Below are positions 38,501-45,876 of a stretch of 64,000 nucleotides of DNA, piece after piece (position 1 is the stretch's first letter; every line of letters begins with the position of its first letter). The notes below the pieces were generated by a model. The model did not search any database. It was not told where the DNA came from and saw only the letters and a list, made by a program, of their open reading frames with translations. Origin of the DNA: Afipia birgiae 34632 (GTDB lineage Bacteria; Pseudomonadota; Alphaproteobacteria; Rhizobiales; Xanthobacteraceae); NCBI RefSeq assembly GCF_000308295.2, contig NZ_HG326654.1:1-64000 (forward strand). The letters run 5' to 3'. The translations under genes were made by a program, and so were the position numbers.

Positions 38501-38798
38501 AAAGGCAGGCCCGGGCCAGAAGCAAAATTCCGGTCGCTATCTTCCCACCGTCCTAGCCGGTGGCGAGGCAACCCTGCGATCATGGATTGAGGAGAGACTC
38601 GGCACGCAGGCAGCCCTTGAGATCGACCGCGTAAAATCGAAGGATAGCGAGGCCGCGAGAGCCATGTTCGCCAAGATCGGGCGGGACGCGGAAGATCGTT
38701 TGAAGTTTGAAAACGAATTTGCATCGGTGCTGCGCTCGATCACGGCGTTCTTCGACGAACTTGAAAAGCAGAACGAGCGGAGATCGGGATGGACTTGA
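35523..38798 (+). CDS. Primase-polymerase/helicase-like replication protein
   Basis: A 1091-residue protein. Residues 1-180 resemble the bifunctional primase-polymerase N-terminal domain (EQGYSPIPIMPGKKIPGAS; GIGVACGYNNLIGVDIDDDD; HGSQTLIPGTIHP). The middle has a P-loop ACETSLGKSYLSRI at about 380-395, a four-Cys cluster (CRNRAAL ... VCERHENGVPKRCPLFEACGTQ) at about 450-490 that could bind zinc or an Fe-S cluster, and a DEAH-like VIDENFHN at about 524. It probably replicates the island. A 56-bp palindrome is inserted in frame at about residues 966-985. An in-frame continuation of 36 codons follows the TGA. Confidence 0.8.
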   Translation: MRERSPFARGASRLIEQGYSPIPIMPGKKIPGASTFLKGWNDFCNVVAPPDKIAEWSQHHSAGIGVACGYNNLIGVDIDDDDLIGPVRAVLPPVIVAKRGKRGETLFFRGSERFKKKNYKTTAKEGLIDFLGHGSQTLIPGTIHPDIARPYIWLTEKTLLDTPLAELPVFTGEHLEALENVLRDYGWDDPSKRDRAPRASAEPVVRGVATRRDGDLNTAALSNIHAWAPRLGLSKGQWFGDSYRGIATWRTSGRKRGTAQRSTNLSIHPAGIVDFGGDEKFTPIMLVARVREIDADRAAAWLRECIGLPETPEPLIVLRGPQSKPDVDEAAAVINDVLDRFFSEVVPQARADRIHFDLARDRWLDGAGKHPLWVPSIPAQLIACETSLGKSYLSRIKIAEQVRRHRQIVMAVPNHRLAKEAAGDLREMGIDARIYLGYDQPDPGDPEQYMCRNRAALAAAQTLELPVQSSVCERHENGVPKRCPLFEACGTQKQRKATPDMWIVTSPLLATKRPDFIAPPDAIVIDENFHNISVGKARAMTIADIPKLQIESCTADERAELDAARHRLFWALSENGPGALSRAVLIESRIDADHATWMASLERRRLSKTMLTPGMSPHALRANVLQYSAGNAAARTMSALWSEIATLLLAEHDRSGRIKVTQSSADTADRKATHTVEVTPFSPVHDSWSAPALLLDATPPSTDILGAALDGWNVATAAEVSARWSAHVHVRQTINAPVSRGALGLAEKSSAVGSVGRDNRRYILRLIRRRAASCLPDKMGLVAYKSLLEALAGELPDNVIPMVHGAVAGLNVAKDVAGLLVIGRQWIPVAAVEHQASIFSGRWVAPIGHFYKSEKAIIRLVAGTPVETLASRHPDPIADSLRWLGCEGGLLQAVGRLRPHRRTKPCWLEIVSDVAIPGVAVHEVAEWEKPTASDDMLAEGVVLFNRRDASLAFDISERAGNEVSEGRLVSNPFILYSLKGFDTNLPVRTFTYKKAGPGQKQNSGRYLPTVLAGGEATLRSWIEERLGTQAALEIDRVKSKDSEAARAMFAKIGRDAEDRLKFENEFASVLRSITAFFDELEKQNERRSGWT
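38421..38476. repeat. Long palindrome inside coding sequence
   Basis: Perfect 22-bp arms at 38421-38442 and 38455-38476 flank a 12-nt AT-only-but-one loop. It is read in frame inside the primase-polymerase gene; both strands encode a similar peptide (GRLVSNPF ... KGFDTNLP). The arms and loop are more AT-rich than the gene around them. This has the look of a mobile palindromic element, comparable in concept to palindromic elements inserted in genes of Rickettsia. Confidence 0.85.
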
Positions 38799-38963
38799 AA
38801 AAAAGAAATCGTGCGGATCGAGCAAAGGCAGGAAGAAGTTCGCAAGTTCGTCGCCGAGCAGCACAAGCTCATGCGTGAACACATTCGCGTATTCTTTCGT
38901 ACAATTTAATGCTCGTCTCGAAGACGAGAAGCTCATTTTGTTTTTAGAGATTGTGGTAACGAA
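38799..38963. other. Spacer with in-frame 36-codon continuation of the upstream gene
   Basis: Directly after the TGA at 38796-38798 the same frame stays open to TAA at 38907-38909 and encodes a coherent charged helix (KKEIVRIEQRQEEVRKFVAEQHKL). The ancestral protein may have been longer, with CGA changed to TGA. There is no separate start with a good ribosome-binding site for this piece. Confidence 0.4.
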
Positions 38964-40094
38964 ATGGAACTGATGCTACATCGACCGGACGGGCATTCGC
39001 AGCTGCCGATAAACTACAGAAAAGCGTTCAGAGACGCAGTCGAACTGTACATCGTTAGCGCGTACCTCACTGACTGGGATGAGGGCTTAAAGCTAAACTC
39101 GAAGTGCCGGCGGCTCAGAATCATCATTGGTAAGGACTTCGGCATCACGCGCAAGGATGCTTGTCGTAAAGTGTTGGCTTGGCTCCCGAAGGGGAAGAGA
39201 ACGAATTGGTTCAAGGTGGCCGAGCAAATCGAAGGATTTCACCCCAAAGCGGTTTTCTGGATGAACGCAGATGGCAAACACTACGCAATTGTTGGCTCAT
39301 CGAATCTCACGAAGGCAGCATTCGATAGCAATTACGAGGCGAATATCTTCTGCAAGATATCCCAAAAAGACTACATCGCCGCAAAGCGTTGGGTCAGGGA
39401 TATCGAAAAGGCCTGCGTGCCTGTTTCCGAGGATTGGATCGAGACGTACAAGGAGGCAGCAAGGAAGCCAGACGGAAAAGCGGGAAGCACGACGACTAGC
39501 GTCATACCGCTGCGGCTTCCACGGCCGAATGGAGTGGGAAAGCTGCTTGATATACGGAGACAGCAACTCTCGCGTTACGAAAAGCATAAGGCTAATCTGA
39601 TGAATCTTTTTCGGGATTGTGCTGCCGAACGAGTTACCAACAGCGGCTTTTATGAGCGATTGTCGGAATACTGGAGCGCTGACGCTGGTGACCGCCTACA
39701 AGGAAGCGGTTGGGAACGGACAGGCAAGGGTAGTAACTTCCAGCAACTTGCTCGAAGTTTCGTTGTCGTTGAAAGTTGCGATCCAGATGAGCGTGACGAC
39801 GTGTTGGCCACAGAGATCGATCGTCTTAGCGTGTTGGGAGTTCATTCCAGAGGCGCATTCTTCTCAGAGATGTTATGCCTCAGATTTCCCAATCTCTATC
39901 CGGTTTTGAACAATCCCGTTTGGAAGTATCTGAGCGAGACCGGATTCAGGGCTCCTCGTGGAGCGACCGAGGGGGAGCGATACATCGATTTAGCACTAAA
40001 ACTACGAGCCTCCTTACGCGGCAATCCTGGATATCCAGCCAAGAACATCGCAGAGCTCGACGCTATAATCTGGGCGACGTACAGCAACGCGTGA
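38964..40094 (+). CDS. Phospholipase D-like (HKD) nuclease
   Basis: A 376-residue protein with one PLD-type active-site motif: HPKAVFWMNADGKHYAIVGSSNLTKAAF at about residues 93-120, with the His-x-Lys and the GSSN block, and a downstream NYEANIF. The single-motif layout resembles BfiI/NgoFVII-type restriction nucleases, which act as dimers without metal. The C-terminal 180 residues (RGAFFSEMLCLRFPNLYPVLNNPVWKYL) are unfamiliar and could recognise DNA or sense invasion. It stands between the replication gene and small regulators. A defence role is inferred. Confidence 0.75.
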   Translation: MELMLHRPDGHSQLPINYRKAFRDAVELYIVSAYLTDWDEGLKLNSKCRRLRIIIGKDFGITRKDACRKVLAWLPKGKRTNWFKVAEQIEGFHPKAVFWMNADGKHYAIVGSSNLTKAAFDSNYEANIFCKISQKDYIAAKRWVRDIEKACVPVSEDWIETYKEAARKPDGKAGSTTTSVIPLRLPRPNGVGKLLDIRRQQLSRYEKHKANLMNLFRDCAAERVTNSGFYERLSEYWSADAGDRLQGSGWERTGKGSNFQQLARSFVVVESCDPDERDDVLATEIDRLSVLGVHSRGAFFSEMLCLRFPNLYPVLNNPVWKYLSETGFRAPRGATEGERYIDLALKLRASLRGNPGYPAKNIAELDAIIWATYSNA

Positions 40095-40534
40095 TGGATG
40101 GCGGCCGCTGTGACCCCTTGACCCTTCCCGACGGCAACTCTTGGCGCATCTGCGACATCGCGCAACGCCCGCCATGGTGCCGCAGCGTAAGTCCCTGCTC
40201 ACCTAACGCAAATTCCACTTGCAAATTTGCAACACTTGGGGTCCTCCCAAGGCCGCCCCCACTGCGGTAAACGCGCGACCGCGACACATCCGCAGATATG
40301 GGAAAAAATACCCAGGTTGTTGTTCTCGGATCGCCTTGTGGCCGTGATGTGAGGCTACGCGCAAGGGCTACTCGACCCGACTTACGTTTTGCACCCCCCG
40401 CGTGAATCCTCGGTCATCTCCATCGCCATACCGAGGTTTCACAAATGGCCGCAACTCCGCTTTATCCCGAGGGTTTTTCAACGCGCCGCCCCCGGCGCGA
40501 TCTCCCGCCGCGTCGGAACGCGCGCGGAGTCACG
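40095..40534. other. Intergenic region before an HTH gene
   Basis: About 440 bp if the downstream gene starts at 40535, or 350 bp if it starts at 40445. No convincing gene, RNA or repeat is seen. Confidence 0.35.
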
Positions 40535-40960
40535 ATGCCAAAAACCCGCGTCGGCCCCTTCGCGCGGCTTGTGTTTGCAGAGCTTGGTCGGCAGCGCATG
40601 CGGTATCTCGACGCCTCCGAACTTTCTGGCGTGCAAATCCCGACGATCAAAGGGTGGAGAAAGAAAAATAACCCCGGTCTGGAATCCCTGTCCGCAATGC
40701 TGGCGACTCTTGGATATCAGCTTTGTCCGGTGCCTGAACTTGAAACCCTGCCACCCAAGATCGCGGGCGAACTCACTACCCTCGCCCTTAAGCTGCGCAT
40801 GAACATCCCGCAAACGTGGACCGCACTGCTCGACATCGGTGTCGAGCAGGAGCTTCTCCGACTCCGCGCCGAGGAACGGGCCGCTATTCTCGCAGATCAC
40901 GACGCGCGAATGGCGCGCGGCGCGAACGACAACACCCAGCGCCATGCGCCCGCGACTTAA
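40535..40960 (+). CDS. Helix-turn-helix regulator-like protein
   Basis: ATG 40535 (MPKTRVGPFARLVF) has GGAG about 7 nt upstream and gives 141 residues; the frame is open from ATG 40445. Residues about 15-60 (YLDASELSGVQIPTIKGWRKKNNPGLESLSAMLATLGYQL) look like a phage-repressor-type helix-turn-helix. The rest is helical, with a charged C-terminus (RLRAEERAAILADHDARMARG). Likely a transcriptional regulator of the element. Confidence 0.65.
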   Translation: MPKTRVGPFARLVFAELGRQRMRYLDASELSGVQIPTIKGWRKKNNPGLESLSAMLATLGYQLCPVPELETLPPKIAGELTTLALKLRMNIPQTWTALLDIGVEQELLRLRAEERAAILADHDARMARGANDNTQRHAPAT

Positions 40961-41008
40961 CGGTGACCGAAACGGTCTCTCCCATGGTCTCGATTTTCCC
41001 TAGGGTTG

Positions 41009-41049
41009 AACCGTCACTTGCTGCCTTCCATCAGCAAGTTTGACGGGTT
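41009..41049. repeat. Imperfect inverted repeat
   Basis: AACCGTCA plus TTGCTG on the left pair with CAGCAA plus TGACGGGTT on the right around an 8-nt loop, with one or two bulges. It shares the CCGTCA core with the following hairpin and with 35222-35252. Confidence 0.45.
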
Positions 41050-41061
41050 GAATCTAAACTA

Positions 41062-41095
41062 GCTGGCGTGACGTTCGCTCTTCCGTCACGCCAGC
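41062..41095. terminator. Perfect 12-bp inverted repeat, terminator- or operator-like
   Basis: The arms at 41062-41073 and 41084-41095 (core CTGGCGTGACG) flank a 10-nt loop in the 155-bp spacer between two island genes. A short T-run follows a few bases later. It could terminate the upstream gene or be bound by a regulator. Confidence 0.5.
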
Positions 41096-41115
41096 GCTTT
41101 CCTCACGAGATACAA

Positions 41116-41301
41116 ATGTCCCGAACTTTTCTCAGTCGAACGCAGGCCGCAACGCGCGTTGGCCGCTGCGCGAAGACCATGCGCAACCTTGCAGCCCGCG
41201 ACATGGGTCCGCCCTTCCTCATGATCGGGGATCGCCCCGCGTACCCTGCTGACGAACTCGCAGTGTGGCTCGCGGCGAACACCTTTGGGGGTGCCCAATG
41301 A
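41116..41301 (+). CDS. Small helix-turn-helix protein, 61 aa
   Basis: ATG 41116 is preferred to the frame start at 41068, which lies inside the hairpin. The protein SRTFLSRTQAATRVGRCAKTMRNLAARD ... GDRPAYPADELAVWLAAN fits the HTH_17/AlpA pattern: recognition helix, then a wing ending in a short helix. The next gene overlaps by ATGA. It is the third small DNA-binding protein of this type in the island. Confidence 0.7.
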   Translation: MSRTFLSRTQAATRVGRCAKTMRNLAARDMGPPFLMIGDRPAYPADELAVWLAANTFGGAQ

Positions 41302-41492
41302 GCCGCGCCCGCTTTCTGGAAGACTTGAAATCAGCAACCACCGACCTTACCGCCGCGCGGCAATCGCTTGAAGATGCGAGATTCCTGGCTCGCAACGGCA
41401 TGGCGAACAATCTCACGTTCGCGACGACTGTCGAACACACCACCTATCACCGATGGCTGCGCGCAAGCGCCGCACTTGTTGGCGCACGCTGA
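41298..41492 (+). CDS. Small hypothetical protein, 64 aa
   Basis: ATG 41298 overlaps the upstream stop (ATGA). The protein (SRARFLEDLKSATTDLTAARQSLEDARFLARNG) is an amphipathic helix-rich chain. Function unknown; probably co-translated with its neighbours. Confidence 0.6.
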   Translation: MSRARFLEDLKSATTDLTAARQSLEDARFLARNGMANNLTFATTVEHTTYHRWLRASAALVGAR

Positions 41493-41503
41493 AGGACACC
41501 CCC

Positions 41504-42292
41504 ATGAGCTTGATCGAACGATTTTTCCCGGCAAAAGCTGCCATCACCTCCGCAATGATCCGCGATGAAATCGCGCGCTCCGAAAGGGAGATCAATGCAC
41601 TCCGAACCAAGCTCGGCAGCGCACTTGGTGGCGTGGCTGCAATGTCGGACTCCGAGCACGTCAAGATTCAGAGCGAGATCGCCGTGATCGAACGCGCTAT
41701 CACTCGCCTTGAAGCGCGTGTCGCGTATTTGAACACGGAACTCCCCGCCGTGATCGCAGCGGAAGATGCCGCAGCCAAGACCGCCACCGACGACGTATTG
41801 CGCAAGCGTGCCGCTGCGGCCACGAAATCGACTGCGGACGAGTCGAAGAAGCTGTTGGAGCGGTACGGCTCTCTCGCCAAACAGATGGCAGAGATTTTCA
41901 CCAGACTGGCCGAGATCGACGTTGAGACGAGCGAAGTCAACGAGCTTTTGCGCTACAATCCGGTTGCGCCGACTGTCTCCAACTATGCTCAGCTTCACCG
42001 CAAGGCACCTGACCGCGAGGCAAGCGCGACGAAAGAGTCACGGCCTGTTTGGACCTTCAGCGATGGTCAATCAGAACGCGCGCTCATCAGCGCTGATGGG
42101 AGTGTCCGCCAGCACGATCCGCATTGGGGATTCCAAGAGCAAAAATTTCTCGTTGGCACCCTTGTGCGCCAGGACACTGTTGTCAGCGAAACGCACTTCC
42201 GGCGCGGCGCGTATCTCGAAGGCTTCTCGGCCATCCAGTTGCCACCTGCTTTTTGGGGCGATGATGATTATTATTGGCCGCGCAAGTCATGA
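41504..42292 (+). CDS. Hypothetical coiled-coil protein, 262 aa
   Basis: ATG 41504 has AAGGA upstream and follows the previous stop by 11 nt. Residues 20-150 are strongly helical and charged (RDEIARSEREINALRTKLG; AVIERAITRLEARVAYLNTEL; KSTADESKKLLERYGSL), so a coiled coil is likely. The C-terminal 80 residues are different in character (RRGAYLEGFSAIQLPPAFWGDDDYYW). It is convergent with the large minus-strand operon. Function unknown. Confidence 0.6.
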   Translation: MSLIERFFPAKAAITSAMIRDEIARSEREINALRTKLGSALGGVAAMSDSEHVKIQSEIAVIERAITRLEARVAYLNTELPAVIAAEDAAAKTATDDVLRKRAAAATKSTADESKKLLERYGSLAKQMAEIFTRLAEIDVETSEVNELLRYNPVAPTVSNYAQLHRKAPDREASATKESRPVWTFSDGQSERALISADGSVRQHDPHWGFQEQKFLVGTLVRQDTVVSETHFRRGAYLEGFSAIQLPPAFWGDDDYYWPRKS

Positions 42293-42399
42293 GCGCGTCT
42301 ATGGAGGTTTGTCAGCAAGATTGTCACGCAATTCAACTTCGGCATGTCTTCCGTCGAGGAAGCCACGGCGAGCAGCCGTCGCGTGACCGATAATCTAGA

Positions 42400-45300
42400 T
42401 TACGGCGCGGTGAAGACCGTCGCCGCAGCTTTGTTCTTCACAACTGCTTCAACAATTGCCGGACGTACATATGGCCCGCTGAGAACTTCAACTTCATCGC
42501 CTTCATTCGCTCCAAGCAAGGCTTTTGCAACGGGAGCTTCTTGATGGATGATGCCTTGGTTTGGATCGCTTCTTACCGCGCTAATCGTGATCAGAATCAC
42601 ATTGCAGTCGCCAGTTAGATATCGAACGCGCACAGTATCCCCGACAGCAACACTGTTGTCGCTTGCAATCAGCCGAACAGGCGCAGCTCGCTCAGACCGC
42701 GAGAAAAGCGTCGGCTCCTCCTCCAACATCGACTCCGGCAATCGAATTTCTTTCGAACTTTCTTCAGGCATAGGTCGCACTGAAAATTCCGCTTCTCGCA
42801 CTCGGAGCGCGACCATGCGCTTAGCAATCACCTCGCGCAGACGCTCCGCTTCTTGACGCGGATTGTTGAACCAATCCGTCGACCAAATGCGGTGGAAGTT
42901 CCACCCCAATCGCTCCAAAACTTCTTGTCGCAGACGATCTCTGTCACGAGCCGATTTGGCAGAGTGGTAACTCGCACCGTCACATTCCACGCCAAGTATG
43001 AATCCATACGGCCATTCCGGATGTCGTATTCCGATATCGATAAAATAGCCTGCTACACCCACCTGCGGAATTGGCTCGCAGCCCATAGCTCGAATCTGAT
43101 CCATGACGAATACTTCAAAATCCGAATCGGGCTCCTTGGGCGTGATCCTCCCACCATCAAGTACACCAACCGCAGCATACTCCAGCCAACGTTTAAGCAT
43201 ATATGCTCCGGCATTACCGTCAGCCTCAGCCACAATATCTGCGGCGGTCATAGAGGAGAAGGTTACAATTTTTTCCTTGGCCCGGGAAAACAACACATTG
43301 AGACGCCGCTTGCCTGCCAAGCCGTTGATCGGGCCAAACCGCTGCGCAACTTTAGCTCCGTTGCCTTCAGGACCATAAACGGTTCCAATAAAGATCACAT
43401 CGCGTTCATCGCCCTGAACATTCTCAAGGTTCTTTATAAAAAACTCCTCCAACCCGTCGTTCTTTTCCTTCCAAGCTTCAATGTAGGCTTGCGCTTGGCG
43501 ATCTTGTCCTAACGCATACTCAAATTCTTCTGTAATGAGATCGCGCTGTTTTTGGTTTAAAGTGACGATTCCGAGAGAACGATTTTGATCTGTGCGCATA
43601 AATTCCAACGCGGCGCTCACCATCTCTTGCGCTTCAACGGCATTGGCGCCCGATTTATAAAGACCTTCTACTTTACGAAACTCGACGCCCATCCGCGCCA
43701 TGGATTCGTTTGCGGAAGGAAAAACTATCAAGTCATCGTTATAGACAAGACTGTTAGAAAATCTGATCAACGCTGAATGTCGTGAGCGATAGTGCCATCG
43801 AAGACGACGTGCTGGGCGAAATGTCGCGTTCGCCATTTCAAGAATAGACTCGTTCAACACAGCATCGTCTTCATCCGCCTCCTCATCGTCGATCATTTTT
43901 CGGAAGAAGCTAGAAGGCGGAAGCTGATTGGTGTCTCCAACCACCACTACTTGCTTACAACGGAGGAGAGCACCTATCGCAGCCTCGGGCGGCATCTGCG
44001 ATGCTTCGTCAACAATGCAGAGATCAAATTCGAATGCATTCTTAGGGACATATTGCGCGACTGCGAGCGGCGACATCATCCAACATGGCTTCAACTCCAA
44101 AAGGGCCTGCCCTGCGCGTTGCGTGAGATCGCGCACCGAAATAAATCGCTGCTGTTTGCTAATCTCGTTCTCGATCAAAGCCATCTGTGTCCAAGTAGAC
44201 TTTTTGCCCACCCCATTACCGCGTGGAGGTTTGGCGTCCGCGTGCAACTTCCAACGAATCTCCTTCTGCATCAGCCTAATTATTTCTTTGTCCTGACGTG
44301 CAAGAGTAGCGCGCAACTCATCAAGTCGAGTTCCAGGGTAACGCGAAAGTTTTTTGCCGTGCGCAGCAAATACAGCTCGCGCAAGCTTCCGAATGGCCAG
44401 AGCCTCGACTTGTCCGGCCAGTCCAGTCGGAACGCCCGATTCCAGACGATGAGCAACCAAACGACCAGTGCCAGTTTCTTTGAGCTCATCCACCGCCGTC
44501 GCCAACGCGGCGTGCGCAAAAAGGCCTTCAGAATCTTGAGAGGTTGCTTCTAAAGCATCTGCAATGGCCAACTCCTCACGACCTTCTGTGAAGGTAGATG
44601 ATGCAATACGAGCCACCGCGCTGACATCAGAAAGCAGCGTTTCCGTCCGAGCTTGCAACTCGCCTACTCGCTCTATTTGAATGGCAGCCTCTTTAGAAAG
44701 ACCACCTCGAATGATGGCCGCAACCGCCTCTGCTACTGGGGCCGCTCCCAACGCCCATTCACATGCAGCCCTTAGGGAGATGACTTCTGTGCGGTGGCCC
44801 AAAAAGCGATTTCTCAAAACCACTGCCGCTTTTGTATCGTCATCCAGAGCAGCGCGCTGAGAGAGCAAGGCACTGAGCTTACCCATCAGATTAGCTAATT
44901 CTTGCGGCTTGATGGACGCAGGTTCTCGAAACAATCCAAGGTATGGCCGCAATTCGGCCAGAGCCGATATCCTCGTCTCGATTTCGCATTCTGCTACGGA
45001 TAGGTCTTTTTGCAATGTTGCCAGCGTATCAACGGGGGCGCCTAACGGAATCGCGGGCACAGCTTCCAACTCGTCCCACTCCGCATCGCGCAAAAAGTTA
45101 CGCAGCCCCTTCATTGCGGGACCCGACAGAGATTGAACGCACTCAAGGTATGCGGCGAGGGCTTCAAACGGCACAAAGTCTGTGTCAACACCTCTAAAAT
45201 GCAAGCCAAATATTGAAACGGCTTGGGCATTTTGCTGAAACGCTCGCTCTCTAATGCGATACGCAGCCAAAGCTTCAAGGCGCGCGAGCGCGCCGGGTTT

Positions 45301-45876
45301 TTCAAAACGGTCTGTCAGCAACAGAGAGAGCGCTACTCTCTTTGCATTCCTAAATTCGCTCGAAAAGATCGCGAAAAATCCGCCCGTGCGCAGGTTCGAA
45401 ATCGTCTGACTAAGCGTTTCTACGGAAGCATCTACACTGAGTGAAACCAGCTTCGCGAGCTGGTCTCTCACCCCCTGCAAGACACGCCCTTCCGCGATCA
45501 ATCTCTTTAAAACTGGTAGCGCAGCAGGGTCATTCGTGGCTGTATTTCGGCAAAGCAGGGCTTCCCGTCCTGCCTTCACTATTGCTTCTTGAGCCCCCCT
45601 TATAGCACTGAGATTCCACTGAGCGGCATCAGGCTCAATCGCGACCAAGGGAGCCATAGCGGATGCAAGCTCTCGTGATTGGGCAAATATCTCGCGTCTC
45701 GCGGCGAGATCATCTTGCAACTTCCGCCAATCCAGTGTTTCGGGATACAGGTTTTGGCAAATCGCATTACAATGCCGCAAGTCACTCAGCGTTTTGTCGT
45801 CTAGTGCAGTTGCAAAGAGAGTTTCAAGCTCTGCTTCGGCACTCTTATAGGACCCGCTTGCCGCTATGAACGACAT
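42400..45876 (-). CDS. SF1 helicase C-part with Vsr/DUF559-like nuclease domain
   Basis: A 1158-residue protein holding the helicase motifs that the upstream cistron lacks: motif II LCIVDEASQMP (about 615-625), VVGDTNQLPPSSFF (about 640), RWHYRSRHSALIRFSN (about 690), NVQGDERDVIFIG (about 815) and RRLNVLFSRAKE (about 855). A C-terminal PD-(D/E)xK fold follows at about 915-1010 (VGVAGYFIDIGI; GVECDGASYH; LGWNFHRIWSTDWF). Motif I lies in the preceding frame (45864-47855), so the two probably form one helicase. The DUF4011-helicase-Vsr layout is known to me as an antiviral type (Hhe). ATG 45876 overlaps the upstream stop by 13 nt, with GGAGGTG 14 nt before. Confidence 0.85.
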   Translation of the reverse strand: MSFIAASGSYKSAEAELETLFATALDDKTLSDLRHCNAICQNLYPETLDWRKLQDDLAARREIFAQSRELASAMAPLVAIEPDAAQWNLSAIRGAQEAIVKAGREALLCRNTATNDPAALPVLKRLIAEGRVLQGVRDQLAKLVSLSVDASVETLSQTISNLRTGGFFAIFSSEFRNAKRVALSLLLTDRFEKPGALARLEALAAYRIRERAFQQNAQAVSIFGLHFRGVDTDFVPFEALAAYLECVQSLSGPAMKGLRNFLRDAEWDELEAVPAIPLGAPVDTLATLQKDLSVAECEIETRISALAELRPYLGLFREPASIKPQELANLMGKLSALLSQRAALDDDTKAAVVLRNRFLGHRTEVISLRAACEWALGAAPVAEAVAAIIRGGLSKEAAIQIERVGELQARTETLLSDVSAVARIASSTFTEGREELAIADALEATSQDSEGLFAHAALATAVDELKETGTGRLVAHRLESGVPTGLAGQVEALAIRKLARAVFAAHGKKLSRYPGTRLDELRATLARQDKEIIRLMQKEIRWKLHADAKPPRGNGVGKKSTWTQMALIENEISKQQRFISVRDLTQRAGQALLELKPCWMMSPLAVAQYVPKNAFEFDLCIVDEASQMPPEAAIGALLRCKQVVVVGDTNQLPPSSFFRKMIDDEEADEDDAVLNESILEMANATFRPARRLRWHYRSRHSALIRFSNSLVYNDDLIVFPSANESMARMGVEFRKVEGLYKSGANAVEAQEMVSAALEFMRTDQNRSLGIVTLNQKQRDLITEEFEYALGQDRQAQAYIEAWKEKNDGLEEFFIKNLENVQGDERDVIFIGTVYGPEGNGAKVAQRFGPINGLAGKRRLNVLFSRAKEKIVTFSSMTAADIVAEADGNAGAYMLKRWLEYAAVGVLDGGRITPKEPDSDFEVFVMDQIRAMGCEPIPQVGVAGYFIDIGIRHPEWPYGFILGVECDGASYHSAKSARDRDRLRQEVLERLGWNFHRIWSTDWFNNPRQEAERLREVIAKRMVALRVREAEFSVRPMPEESSKEIRLPESMLEEEPTLFSRSERAAPVRLIASDNSVAVGDTVRVRYLTGDCNVILITISAVRSDPNQGIIHQEAPVAKALLGANEGDEVEVLSGPYVRPAIVEAVVKNKAAATVFTAP

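Noticed and set aside
32017-41095. CRISPR array
   Set aside because: The short repeats are few, unevenly spaced and palindromic within spacers; no regular repeat-spacer pattern exists anywhere in the window.
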